Shown here piece by piece: positions 25,486 through 36,350 of a DNA stretch of 64,000 bases (position 1 is the stretch's first letter; each line of letters starts with the position of its first letter). The DNA is from Triangularia verruculosa. Its lineage: Eukaryota; Ascomycota; Sordariomycetes; Sordariales; Podosporaceae. The stretch spans positions 1 to 64,000 of the forward strand of contig MU863876.1 in assembly GCA_033296885.1 (NCBI GenBank), in the 5' to 3' direction. Both the position numbers and the translations under genes were made by a program. Below the pieces are notes generated by a model. It was not told the DNA's origin. It ran no database searches and saw only the letters and a list, made by a program, of their open reading frames with translations.

Positions 25486-25582
25486 GCAAGGAAAGCGATA
25501 ATGGGTAAGGAAAGCGATAATGGGTGAAGAAAGCGATAATGGGCGAGGAAAGCGATAATGGGCGAGGAAAGCAATAAGTAGG
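25486..25582. repeat. 19-bp tandem repeat (GGGCGAGGAAAGCGATAAT)x5
   Basis: Five head-to-tail units with single-base variation. The same GGCGAGGAAAGCGA core recurs at 25826-25845 and twice at 26108-26145, linking this array to the neighbouring repeat blocks. Confidence 0.85.
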
Positions 25583-26370
25583 CGGAAAAATGAAGATAAA
25601 TTATGGGTTTAATGAGATTGTTATTAAAGCGCGAATTCGGGAGCCTTAGCGGCTCAGTAGAAGTCCTATTTAGTATAGGTTTTAGAGTTAAGCTAAGGCA
25701 ACATATATATACCGCCTCCTTCATACGCGAAATTACGGGCACCCTTTTCTATTTATGCGCTAATGCAAAAGCCGTATATAGATACCCTTACCTATATCCA
25801 CTTCTAAGCGTTATCTTAAGCGGACGAGGAAAGCGAAAGCGGGCTGTCACGGGGAGGTAGATATTCTGAGGCAAGGCTACAGTAGGTCTGACCAAATTGA
25901 TTGAATTGCAAGCTAAAGAAGAAAAAGAAGAAAGTAAACAAAGGTCTCGCTGCGAGCAGGCCTCTCCAGGTGGCTGCGAGCTATGACCAGTAAAAGCTTT
26001 CCTAATCCAGCCTAGTGGCTTTTTCTTATCTTATCTCTCGTGACGCAACCCATAGGCCCACGGCCCACATGCCAAGGATCCACATGTCAGGTGCCAGCGC
26101 CGTGACACGGGCGAGGAAAGCGAAAGCGGGCGAGGAAAGCGAAAAAGCGGGCGGAAAAATGAAGGCTGGGCGCAAAAATGCGCTAGCGTGTCACGTGCGC
26201 AATACCCCTAAGACTAAAGACCCTGCCTTATACGCTAATAGCTTGGCAACTAAAAGCGCGAGTGTGCAGAGGAGTGGCCGTAAAATGTGCGCTAATGCAA
26301 GAGTCGCATGTAAACACCCTTGTCTATACACGCCGCAATTCCCACTTCTGAACGTCACATCATCATGAGC
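25575..26370. repeat. Two related blocks with GCGGAAAAATGAAG and GCGCTAATGCAA motifs
   Basis: 25575-25850 and 26107-26370 share an ordered set of motifs: GGCGGAAAAATGAAG, TGCGCTAATGCAA, ACACCCTT or ATACCCTT, and CACTTCTAA/GAACG. The second block also resembles 42620-42700 (GCTTGGCAAC, GGGGTGGCC, GTTAATGTAAGAG). The first block is more AT-rich, as expected from RIP. Function is unknown. Confidence 0.55.
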
Positions 26371-26930
26371 GTGAATCTGATAATGACGATGTAGTTTCTG
26401 GGCCGGAGCAGCAAACTTGATTCAAGGCTTGCTTCGGCATCCTCGTGTTGAAAGTTTAGGAATCCGCAACCATAACCCGGACTTTTCCGCGGTATAATAT
26501 AGGAACTGAGGACATAGTGGAGGAGTGCCTAGTTGGTTCAACACATTGAGAAGGCTATCACGCCCGCCCTTTCAAACAACAAAAGTCTCGTCTCTGCTGC
26601 AAACGTTTTCAACATTTGACCCATCACCACGAGAAGAATGCTCGGCTGATGAGTGTTTTGAGGTAGGATGTATTAATGACTGGAGAGTATAGAATCTAAC
26701 TTTATAGAGAGAGTAACGTGGTTCACCCCCAAGTCGCGCACTTTTAGCCGTAACCCGAACTCCCAATCCCAACTTGAAATATCTTAACAACAGAGAATGG
26801 CTCTTCGGCAGTGGTCCGTGGAAGGACAAGTCCAAGGAACACCAACACAGGCTTAGCAAACGAGAAGATGGAACCCAGCATATAGAAAACGCAGCGTCCC
26901 TTTCTTCCAACACTGTCTCTGGCTCGTTCC
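26371..26930. other. No recognised gene
   Basis: Balanced composition. Frames reading through into the following simple repeat on both strands are dominated by low-complexity translation and are not supported. Confidence 0.4.
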
Positions 26931-27055
26931 CCGACACACGACACACGACACACGACACACGACACACGACACACGACACACGACACACGACCCATGACAC
27001 ACGGTACACGGTACACGGTAAACGGTACACAGGCACACGGCACACGGCTACAATA
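26931..27055. repeat. 7-bp minisatellite (CGACACA)n
   Basis: About eight near-perfect units of CGACACA, then degenerate CGGTACA-type units to about 27055. All frames through it give repetitive peptides, so it is not coding. Confidence 0.85.
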
Positions 27056-27510
27056 CTGGCGCACCCCGGCCGTGATTGGATCATGCACGTGGGTTCCTGA
27101 AGCTCACTGTAGGCTGGATCGACATGGCTTCAGGTTGTCGGATGGGGAAGCCGGCCGGCTTGATCAGCACCTAAAGTGCTCGCCTGTGGCTCCCGGGTTG
27201 ATCCGTACATGGGGAGATCGTTCCACGATACAGGCAACGTTTGTCGACGCGCGATGTATGGCTGCAGGTGCCTAGCCAGTTTTGGTTGCTCGATGAGAGA
27301 GCTGGCTAGAATGCTCACGGTGTTCTAGTGTCAATGGTTTTGTTATGGTTACCGGAGGTAAGATGACATGGGCCCTTTTCGTTCGAGCGAGGTGGTGTCC
27401 TGCCTTGGACCATCTTCAGCCCTCATCTTTCTCAACTTTGACTCCTCTCCTCGTACGTATGAGCTCTCCCGGTGGTAATCGGTTTAGCAATGTATCCCGT
27501 GCTCACTTCG
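27056..27510. other. No recognised gene
   Basis: Downstream flank of the minus-strand kinase. No domain-bearing frame is seen. Confidence 0.4.
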
Positions 27511-28375
27511 TCAGCTACAAGCCAGCTCCAAAATTGGCTGCAACTGGGACAATAAGCCTTTCCTACAGAGATATAGGCTACCCGCGATCATGAAGCCGAT
27601 AGCCACAAAAAGGAGAGCATTATGCGATCCTCTCATCGATCTTCGCTTCAATATCTCCATCTATAGAGTGTTAGTATGCAATGTGAAAGAGGACACAGAT
27701 ACATACCAAATCCGATCTAAACTGCTCAGCGCTTTCGTAGTTGCCCATCCAACACTTGGTAATAACTTTGCCCATGAAAAGACTGTCCACTAGCGGGAAA
27801 ATCCCAGCACGATAAAGGCGCCTAATCTCTTCTAATTGAAGCTCGGCATACGGCGGCTGCCTTGTGGACAGCTCGAAAAGGACAGATCCCATCGCAAAAA
27901 GATCATCCTGAATCTCGGTTCTATCGGTGTGCCAATGGTAAAAGCGGCATTCTGGTTTAATATCCGCCTGGCGTTTACCATTGACTGAGGATGCTGCAAA
28001 GTCGCACAGTACAATACCCCCATTCCCTCCGGAAGTAAGCATGTTGCGCGGGCTCAGGTCGCGGTGAATGACGCCTTTTGCGTGGATAAAGATGATGGTC
28101 TCGACGAGCTGAAGTGCCCACAGTTCTAAAGGGATTGGCTTGCTAGTTGCGACATACCTTCGTACGTCGTAAGGGTAATACTCCAAGGTAATCTGACCCT
28201 CATGTAGGTTGCTGAAGTGTCTGACGATGCCACGGTGCAGCCCGAGATGCTCGAGAACTGTTTGCTCAAATTCCACCTCAGAGACATGCTCGCGAAAAGC
28301 GCATTTGAGAGCCTTACTGTCGGAGATATGAATTACCGAGGCGGTCACCCCGCTTACTATAAATGAAGGTGCCAT
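27511..28375 (-). CDS. Small protein kinase with predicted C-terminal membrane anchor
   Basis: Two exons, 28375-27707 and 27660-27511, flank a 46-bp intron (GTATGT donor, TACTAAC branch site, TAG acceptor). The phase is conserved and the reading ends at a TGA, giving 272 residues. The eukaryotic protein kinase fold is shown by an ALKC Lys at residue 24, the catalytic loop HRDLSPRN (Asp106, Asn111), the metal-binding Asp125 in DFA (Ala replaces the usual Gly), and a DLFAMGSVLFEL F-helix motif at 158-169. The N-lobe is short and no Gly-rich loop is clear, so activity is uncertain. Exon 2 encodes a basic stretch and then a hydrophobic segment at about 237-255, consistent with a tail anchor. Similar small HRDLSPRN kinases are common lineage-specific proteins in Sordariomycetes. 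The gene is intact and not RIP-affected. The start ATG follows an AT-rich upstream region. Confidence 0.8.
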
Positions 28376-29155
28376 AATTATGGATGGATACCAATGACAA
28401 TTTCAGAAGAGTGAGGAAAAAAGGCCACGATTGCGGCTCGAGCTAAATACACGTGTTCTTCCTACTAAGTCATCCAAAGCGTGCGTTTTATTCAGCGCTG
28501 CATAAAATACAGGGACCATCGTTGTTTCGCAGAGAACCGTCCGTCTGCTGCTCGTCCAAAGTAAAATAGTCGCACCACCCGTTTTACGTTTTTATATTGC
28601 CGCATGGGTCACCGTACGGCATCGTTCCGTTCCAATCAACTCTCTTCCATATAGTTGTAAAGTGGGGATCCCGCCGAGTACAATTCAAATAAATTCTAAA
28701 CTCCTTTCGCAGAACGCACATGGCTACGGTGCCTAGTATTTATTAGGGAATGTCTCCAATCTAAAGAAGAAGTGAACTTTACCGATGAAGTAAATATCGA
28801 GGAATATTGCCCCAATGTCATAAGAGAGTGTCAGGAAGGTGGAGTAGTTTGCTCGTGATTTTGAGTAGAGGACCAGGCCATCCTTATATCCTCGCCTTGA
28901 GGCTCTGCCCACCAGCTCAGGTGAACGCAGCGGGTTGTGATTATTGCCCGAACAAATACATACCGGCCGCCGGCCAGGTGGCCGCAGAGGCGATCACACT
29001 ACAACGAGAGCGTTTTCAGCTACGTATCACAGAGTACGAGGAAAGGCTAGTCTCCACATCGTCGGCGGCAACAGGTTGGGCCCTCAAGCTTGAGCTGTGC
29101 AAATTCTGACAGCACATCCGGCATGCGTCCAGATTAGCCCAATTCGGTCCAAGGT
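28376..29155. other. Kinase upstream region; no confident gene
   Basis: Contains a short block at about 28510-28555 (GGGACCATCGTTGTTTCGCA and on) that recurs at 40137-40180. A 100-codon frame at 28807-29109 has no recognised motif. Confidence 0.35.
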
Positions 29156-29254
29156 TTGCCATCGGATACTGGCCGCTGCCTGAGCCCATCACCGCGTTGG
29201 GCTCACAGCCTCTTAACCCAGGTAGTACTACGCGTATTTCTCCTCACCGTACAT

Positions 29255-29644
29255 TCATTTGGCTCCCGGTTCATGCGAGGACCTGGAGCATGGCTGCCCC
29301 CAATTCTTGTTTATGGCTGCGGTCAGATAAGGGCGAGGAGGAGGGGGAGGTGCGGTCCCCTGTTCCTCTTTACTTTTGAGGTTTTGAAGACCGTGAGTTG
29401 GGCACCGGAAGGGCTTGGTCGAGGCCAGTACTTGCTTTGTACTTTCTCCGTCGTATATACCGCCCTGGCAGTATATCGAGCGCACGAGAGCAGTTTGCGC
29501 CCTGGGTATTTTCTCTTCAGCTTCACCATCCTTTATGACAGTTGATGCAGCTTCAAGCGCAGCGATGGCGCCGTCAGTAGGGCTGGTTGTGCTGGGCTCT
29601 GCTTCCTCCTCCGACACTTCTTTTATTCCTCGGACGCTATTCAA
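29255..29644 (-). CDS. Unrecognised open frame
   Basis: 129 codons, starting at an ATG or possibly continuing upstream. The product is acidic at the N-terminus (EEEAEPSTTSP) and Pro-rich near the C-terminus. An overlapping plus-strand frame of similar length exists, so coding status is doubtful. No family recognised. Confidence 0.2.
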   Translation of the reverse strand: MNSVRGIKEVSEEEAEPSTTSPTDGAIAALEAASTVIKDGEAEEKIPRAQTALVRSIYCQGGIYDGESTKQVLASTKPFRCPTHGLQNLKSKEEQGTAPPPPPRPYLTAAINKNWGQPCSRSSHEPGAK

Positions 29645-31663
29645 ACTTGGCCTCGGTTTGAGCTCCTTGTGTTTCGATCTACCACTTCATCTCTGTTCCC
29701 CCTTAGATGGGGCGCTAACTTTATCTGGTAAGCCCTACATTGAAATGCCGCCATTCAGCAGCCTGACATGGGTGTGTCATTACATGCCAGATTCAGTCAC
29801 ATTTCCGACCGTGCGTTGGCTTTTGTGACGAAAGTAGCTAGACCAAGATTGCGACCCTGCCGCGAGATGGGGTTAATGAGTGAGCTGACAGGGTTGAAAA
29901 CGGGCCAGCTGTGTGCGCACTGTATCCTTCTCGCAGGGGTTCCAAGAGTGTGACCTATCACTTCTCTGCTGCTGCACTCGGGTGTGCCTTTGTGCCTACT
30001 GTCCTGCCAACAATGATCCGATCTCAACTCCCTACACTGCTCGTGTATAAGGAACATTATTCTTTTATTCTCGACAGTAGAACTGCCAGCGTATAGTTAT
30101 TTCAAACACAAACTCGACAATCTGGCATCAGCGGCCATTCACCACCATAGGCTCAAGAACCGGTTCTTGCTGGTCTGATGCAGGCACCTCCACTGCCGTC
30201 CGCAGCCGCCCGTTTCTCCGAGCAAGGTGCGCATGCAGCGCATCAGTTCTTGCGAGGTGGTGACTGCGCCAAGGAAGTAGACGAGATCTCTGGCTGTATG
30301 ACCGAGATTAAGAAGCTCGCCGACTGTGAACTGGAACGGGTTCAGCGCGGAGAACCGGATGCTTTTAAGGCTGCCAAGAACGGATCCTATGTGGACGGCT
30401 GAGGTGACAATGTGGATGAAGTAGTCGGTGTAGACAATACTGTGCTCTCGGAGGGGTGAAGCGAATCTCTAAGTGCTCCTGTAATACTTCCTCTCCAGTC
30501 TTCGTTTCGATTCGCGGAGAAATTATATAAATATTACCCTTTTGATACTACAGCCACTTGTTTTTTTGTCTTTCCCTTGACGTGGAGAGCCGTTGCAGCC
30601 CTGAAACCCTATTTATATTCACAGGCTAGTAGCATGAACCAGGGGACAAACGAAGAGACGGTAAGGAGAAATATGACTAGCATTGTATGGGGTCAAGGGG
30701 GTGGGAGCCCAACATGGTGATGGGCATTCGCCTTCATCACGATGAGGCCTTAAAAGAGCAGGACAGCTCATTCCAGGCAGTAGTGCAACAACATCCCCAA
30801 CTTCTGGGTTGTGAATAGAGAAGCCAAGATAACCAGTGCTCAACCAAAAGAGCAGAAGATTGAGACCGCCACCGTCGCGTAATATTTGTGAGCCAACAAT
30901 AAACTCCAGCCGAGAACTTCCCAGTCTTTGTGCGGACATCCCATTTCGGAAATGTGGCCTTGCAGGGAGCAGAGCAGAAGAATATCCGCGGGCTGAAACA
31001 GAGGAGATTCACTCTCAGCCGGTCTGTTACGCTACCGAAACCCGGCAGTTGGATCGAATGTTCGTGGTCGGATGCACTGGGCGAAGGAATGGCTGCCTAC
31101 TGTTAAAATAGTCAGGGAGACCCACTGTTAAGAAATTAATATCTTGTGCAGTGGGACTCAGGTAACCAGGTTCGAAGGCGGCCAGCCACCTGGACCTCTC
31201 TCCCCAAGACAACAAACCAATTGACTAAGTTTGAACCCCATAACGTTGTTTAACACCTACCAAGGTAGGGTCGTAACCGCCCAATTCCGAAAGGCTATCG
31301 GACGGACAATCTGTACGGCGGCATGCCTGGAATGAATCACATGGCTCCGAGGCAAGACACCGGGCAAACGCCAGTTTGGGAGGCAGGACACGGGGCAAAC
31401 GCCCGTTTAGGAGGCGGACACCGGCAATTCAGCTTCCACGTTTCAAGTTCCATGACTTTCAGCAGCCAAACGTTTCAGGGTACTACGACTCCATTTCCAA
31501 CACCCGACTCAATGGATAAAAAAAGTAAGGTAGACATCTCGCATCCGAAATCTACTTTCTTGTGGTCATTCAAGCTACACTGCAACTCTCACCTAAGCAA
31601 TTCACATATCAGCTTCTATATCGACTCTTCCTCAAGTACAACGGCGCTTGAACATCGCTCAAC
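29645..31663. other. No confident gene; short repeat and small frame
   Basis: 29803-29870 is the reverse complement of 40800-40870 (about 70 bp). An ATG-initiated 74-codon frame at 30178-30402 gives a Cys-containing helical peptide (ISGCMTEIKKLADCELERVQ) of unknown function, possibly an exon or a remnant. 31323-31663 is the cutinase upstream region and has a short imperfect direct repeat of GGGCAAACGCC. Confidence 0.35.
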
Positions 31664-32575
31664 ATGGACTTTGGGCATAATATTCGCCGCCTTTCCATTC
31701 TTGCCTTTCTTCTGGCGCTTCAATTCATAGTCCCCGTCGACGCTGCGCCTGCCTTCACCGACGTCAAGGGCATCACCGGGCAGACTGCCACCGGCCAGTT
31801 TCTCGACCTACGACAGGACATTCCAGGCCCTCTGGCCAAGTTTCCCAGAGGGCCCCTGAACATGCTACTGAGGATGTTCAGCAGTCTGCCCTCGGGTGAA
31901 CGAGCTCTTGACGCGACACGGAAGCTTTTAACCCCGCTACAACAGGGTCTGGCCAAAGCAGTCGGTATCGAAACGACCAGGGATGACATGGCGCAGAATG
32001 CTCCTTGCTCTGATGTAACCGTCATATTCGCTCGAGGCACAACCGAGCCGGGCAACGTTGGCTTGGTGACGGGGCCACCGTTTCTCGATGCTTTATCCGA
32101 GCAACTCGCCGGGAGGTCCCTCAGTGTCCAGGGTGTTGAGTATCCCGCGACGTTTGCCGGGTTCAACAAGAACGGCACAGAAGGTGTACCGAGCATGTGC
32201 GTAGTGTATTCATTAGGTGTTGGGGTGATGGAAGAAAATCACTAACTGATTAGGACCGCCTTTATCAACCAAGCCGTCACCAGTTGCCCCAACACCAAGA
32301 TTGTCATGTCTGGCTACTCTCAGGGCGCTCTGGTTGTCCGTAGTACTGCCGATTCGCTGCCTGCGGACACTATGTCGAAGATCAACTCGGTGGTGACGTT
32401 TGGGGACCCGCGAAACCAGACTCCTATCACTGGCGGCGAGGGCAAGACGATGGTGGTCTGCCTCCCGGACGATGCCGTCTGTAGCGGCGGATTCATCAAC
32501 ATTGCTCATCTGACCTACGGCTCCGAAGCACCTGCAGCTGCCCAGTTTGTGGTAGAACAGGCTGCTAGAGCATAG
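31664..32575 (+). CDS. Secreted cutinase
   Basis: Exons 31664-32196 and 32254-32575 flank a 57-bp intron (GTGCGT...CTAAC...TAG) and encode 284 residues. Cutinases are secreted serine esterases that hydrolyse plant cutin and other polyesters. The N-terminus has a signal peptide (hydrophobic about 10-26, cleavage likely after VDA). The mature part carries GYSQG with nucleophile Ser200, Asp251 in DDAVC and His263 in NIAHLTYG. Cys pairs fit the family: CSDV before the FARGTTEPG oxyanion region, SCP, and VC. The protein is longer than the roughly 210-230 residues usual for cutinases because of about 70 extra residues between the signal peptide and the conserved core. No breaks are seen. The ATG at 31664 is chosen because it starts the signal peptide. 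Confidence 0.93.
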
Positions 32576-33475
32576 AAACCGTCACGGAATGAACACAGGG
32601 GCGGCCAGGAAGACCGCAGCCGGGCGCTGGTACGCCCTGGCAGCCAATCACTCACGGACCAATCAAGGAAGGATGACGGGTGTGGAAGGCTTGGCATCGT
32701 GATCCAGCACAAGGCTCACTGGGATCACTTGGTGATCCAGGTGAGCCGACATAAAGGGTCACCGCGGAAGGGTAGTGATCCAAGGGAATAAAGGTGTCAC
32801 GGGCAGAGCCGTGACTTGGTCATGTATGTAGGGTTAAGGTTGTGGCCCGCCGCGGGGTATATCTCCTGCAGCTGCAGGCCTCTTGGTTGCGCTCCTCGCG
32901 TAGCCACGAACAACATATACTCGTTCCAAGGTTGACCATTCTACCACTCCTATGATAGTTGGTTGCGCCTCTAACTTATATACGTATATTTGATCAAACA
33001 GCCTGTCAGGATTAACAGTTGCAGCGATTTTTCCGACTGACCGACCGACCGACCGATCGAGGGCCGTGTGACACGAGTCCTACTTCTGTTCCCTTGGTTG
33101 CGTGATTGCTGGGTGGCAGCCAAGAGGGGAGTGCTGTACCACAAGGTGGGGAGCTGGACAATGCCCGTTGGTGCGGGCCGGGCCGGTATGGGGCGTGCAG
33201 GTGCGGGCTGCGGCGGGGTGGGTCCCGGGAACTGTGGTAGCCTGTTGCAGGGAAAACCAACTGACCCGACCGTTCCAAAGTCGGGCTGCAAAAGCGGGGT
33301 CGACAAGATGGGAGTCAGAGATTGGTAAGAGAGACAAGCTATTTCTGTAAGAGAAGCTTTCGCTAAAGGTACCTTTTTTAGGCCGAAGCATTTCGGCACA
33401 GGAAGCTATTGCGCCGCAAGCTCGTGTCGAGATGAATACTGCTACGGTGAAGGAAAGGGATGTACCAGCGAGTTA
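32576..33475. other. Intergenic; tetranucleotide repeat
   Basis: Contains GATCC-rich sequence (32700-32790) and a TGTCACGG motif at 32793 reminiscent of the LTR family, but no complete LTR. A short (GACC)n tract lies at 33036-33060. Overlapping frames at 32971-33399 on both strands have no recognised domain. Confidence 0.4.
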
Positions 33476-34477
33476 GTGCAATCGATATATCAAGTGTCTT
33501 GCTACTTGGTAGCTAATGCCATAATAGAACACAATATGCATTACCTTCCATTCCCGAGAAACAGAAATTTTGTAGAACGCGAGGGCGTCATCGAAATGCT
33601 TGAAGGCCGCCTTCTCGCCGATTCAGATGGTCAACGGGTCGCTCTCGTCGGACTAGGCGGCATGGGCAAGACCCAAATCGCTCTGCAACTCGCACATCTG
33701 GTGAAGAGTAGCACCCAAAAATACAAGGACTACTCTGTCATCTGGATTCCTGCGCTGAGCATGGCGACTTTTGAGCAGGCGTGTACTACTATTGTCAACA
33801 AATTTGGCATCAGATACTCTGGCGACCAAGACCCTAAAGAGATAGTTAGAGAATTTTTGAGCTCGGACAAGGCGGGAAAGTGGTTGCTCATTATCGACAA
33901 CGCTGACGACATGAGCGTTCTGTATGGGTCAACGCAACAGCCGGGCAGAATTGCCGATTTCCTTCCGGCTAGCGATGATGGTCGCATTTTGTTCACAACA
34001 AGATCTCAAGAAGTAGCCGTCAACGTTGCAGGAAGCTGCGTGGTTGAGCTATCTGAGATGGGTCCGGAAGAGGCAAAAGCTCTTTTACAGAAGTCATTGA
34101 TTAAGAAGGATCAAACCCAGGATGACGAACTTGTCGGTGAGCTATTGCTGAAGCTCACACATCTACCGCTTGCAATCTCGCAGGCATCGGCATACATGAA
34201 CACGAACAAGGTGCGTATCAAAGAATATCTCCGGCTTTTCCAAAACACAGACCAGGATATGGTGGAACTGTTGAGCAGCGGGTTTCGCGACGGCAGCCAT
34301 TACCGAAGCGCTCAGGGCGCCGTCGCTACCACCTGGATCGTTTCTTTCAACCAGATCCGCGACACGGATGAGGATGCCGCGACACTGCTATCTTTTGCAG
34401 CGTATATTGAGCCGAAGGCCATACCACGAACACTGCTGCCTAGCTTAGGCTCTGAACACTTTCTGCTCCTTTCTTAA
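33476..34477 (+). pseudogene. NB-ARC NLR-type ATPase, truncated by a repeat
   Basis: One open frame. The first in-frame ATG is 33536, but homology just before it suggests an upstream exon, with an intron candidate at about 33490-33525 (GTGTCT...TAATAG). Counting from that ATG: FPRNRNFVERE at 6-16 is the usual entry to this family, Walker A GLGGMGKT at 39-46, Walker B KWLLIIDNADD at 115-125, an FTTRS sensor near 158, and a GLPL-like THLPLAISQASAYM. These STAND ATPases usually continue into TPR or other repeats. Here the match ends at SLGSE near 34453, and the last residues and stop come from a dispersed repeat. The retained NB-ARC is unmutated, but the sensor/repeat half is missing, so I call it a truncated gene. 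It could still be expressed as a short form. Confidence 0.8.
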
Positions 34478-36080
34478 AGCTCTCGAATTTTACTCCTTAC
34501 TGAAAAAGAGCACAGAGCAGTCCCACCGAAGCCGAAAATATACAGCGTCAATCATCGTTCGGCTCAGCTTTAAAGCCGGAGCGCAGCAGCCAGCCAGCTG
34601 CCGGTAACAGCGGGAAGAAACACCGTACTATAAGGGCTTACGGAGAATACTAGCGTTGTAAGGTCCGGTGTAACGCTATTACGAAAATGCCGTATATAAA
34701 CTGTTAGTATTTTAAAGCGCAGTACCAAATCTTAATGAGAAAAAGGGGGATAAGGTACTTTTGAACCTCTTTTTATCGTTTTATTACAAGGCTAACGTAT
34801 CTTTATTCTCTTCTTCCGTAAAAACCAGTATACTTAAAATACCGTTTTTAAAAACACTTTTCTAAAGTAATAGCCGCTTTTATAAATAAGGATCGAAACG
34901 ATATAGAATTAATAGGGTAGGTTATGTATAACTAAAGTTCCCTTATTCCGCTTTACTATAACTAAAGTATATTAAAAGATAATAAATAAATTAACGATTC
35001 TACTTTTCCGCCTATTAAATTTAAATTTCCGAAATCCTACTTTCGCGGCTTTAAAAGGTATAAATAGCCTCTATAATTAACCTCCAGAGTTTACGTTTAA
35101 TAATATAACTGCTAGTAAGATAGAGAATATAATAATAATGATGATAATAGGCGGATAAATACCTCCGGGAATAGACTACGATTTAAGGACATCGAGAGCA
35201 GACTATATTAATAATTTCGATAGTAATATTTAAATAACGAATAGGATAAACTACGGATTACGAAAAGATAGATTTTAGCTACTTACTTTAAGAGTAAATT
35301 TAGATTTAAATTATAAACTAACGAATAATTAAATAGAGGTTTAGTCTATTAGGTTTCTCTCTCCCTTTTATTATATAATATTAAGTCGGACTAACGTATA
35401 TTATAAGCGAGTGACCCATATAAGCGAGTGACCCACATCAAAATCCATATATAACCCTGAAAATACAAGCTCGTTAAAATCATTAAATATTAATAGAATT
35501 CTTTCTAATTTTAAAGATCGCTTCCTAATACTCGATATTAAAATGGAAGTATAAGGACATTTGCTAACTAAGTTAATTTTGAGCTAGAGAATAGTTTGCT
35601 AAAGATAGAATTAGCTAGGATTAAGATTAATTACACTTTAGCCTTAACGACTTATCTAAACATAATCAGTAAAGTTATATCTTAATTCCAATAGACTAAA
35701 TAAGCTAGTTTCGAAGTTATAGAGAATTTTATTAATGTTTGGTGATTTTAACGAGCTTGTGTTTTCAGGGTTATGTATGGATTTTGATGTGGGTCACTCG
35801 CTTATATAGGTCACTCGCTTATAATATACGTTATAATAGATTTTTCGAACTTTATATTAACCTAATAACTTTACTACTTAAAGATACTTTAACGGCTATA
35901 AGGTATTTATTTAATAGCGGCGTAACGCTTTATAGACTCTTACCTTCCAGTTATATATAATATAGCTCGGAACTTATACCTTATAAATACCCGTACTAAA
36001 AGGCGCCCGAAAAACTAAACGATTAAAATTTAATTTCTTTTTTCATAGATATAGCACAAGGTAGGAGAGTTTTTCCTTTT
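34456..36080. repeat. Dispersed repeat, copy C
   Basis: Direct copy of 8208-9250, beginning at ACTTTCTGCTCCTTTC and ending about GGAGAGTTTTTCCTTT. The first 150 bp are GC-balanced and close to unmutated; from about 34640 TpA mutations accumulate. The match is interrupted at about 35380-35860 by MITE 2 and short extra flanking sequence. Confidence 0.8.
35394..35833. mobile_element. MITE 2, 440 bp, TA target duplication
   Basis: Terminal inverted repeats of about 90 bp with only a few mismatches. Each carries two direct copies of TATAAGCGAGTGACCC about 17 bp apart. Flanked by TA (35392-35393 and 35834-35835); the outermost bases ACGTATATTATAAGCG are shared in part with MITE 3. No coding capacity. 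Probably a non-autonomous Tc1/mariner (pogo/Fot-like) element. Confidence 0.87.
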
Positions 36081-36089
36081 AATATATAC

Positions 36090-36350
36090 CTTTAAGAAAG
36101 GAGAGGGGGATATTAAAGTCGTATAAATCTAAGGTAGTTTATTTTAAAAATAAAGAGTAAATAGCGATTTACGTCGAAGATTTTAAACCTACCTCTTCGT
36201 CTATCGTCGTATAATACCTCTAACTTAATAATTATTAAGTTTATTATTTTATCCTTTCGGTAACTTCTTATCTAAGTTTTTTAATATAAGTATCGTAATC
36301 TATTACTCGATCCGTATTTACAACTACTCGAATAAAAAAAGGGAGGTAAA
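36090..36350. repeat. Dispersed repeat E, RIP-mutated copy
   Basis: RIP-altered homologue of 23205-23480. The differences are almost all transitions that create TpA. Confidence 0.75.

Noticed and set aside
26572..27100. Long overlapping open frames on both strands with repetitive VCRVSCV or HTTHDTR peptides
   Set aside because: They are translations of the 7-bp CGACACA minisatellite; a repeat unit not divisible by three stays open in every frame.
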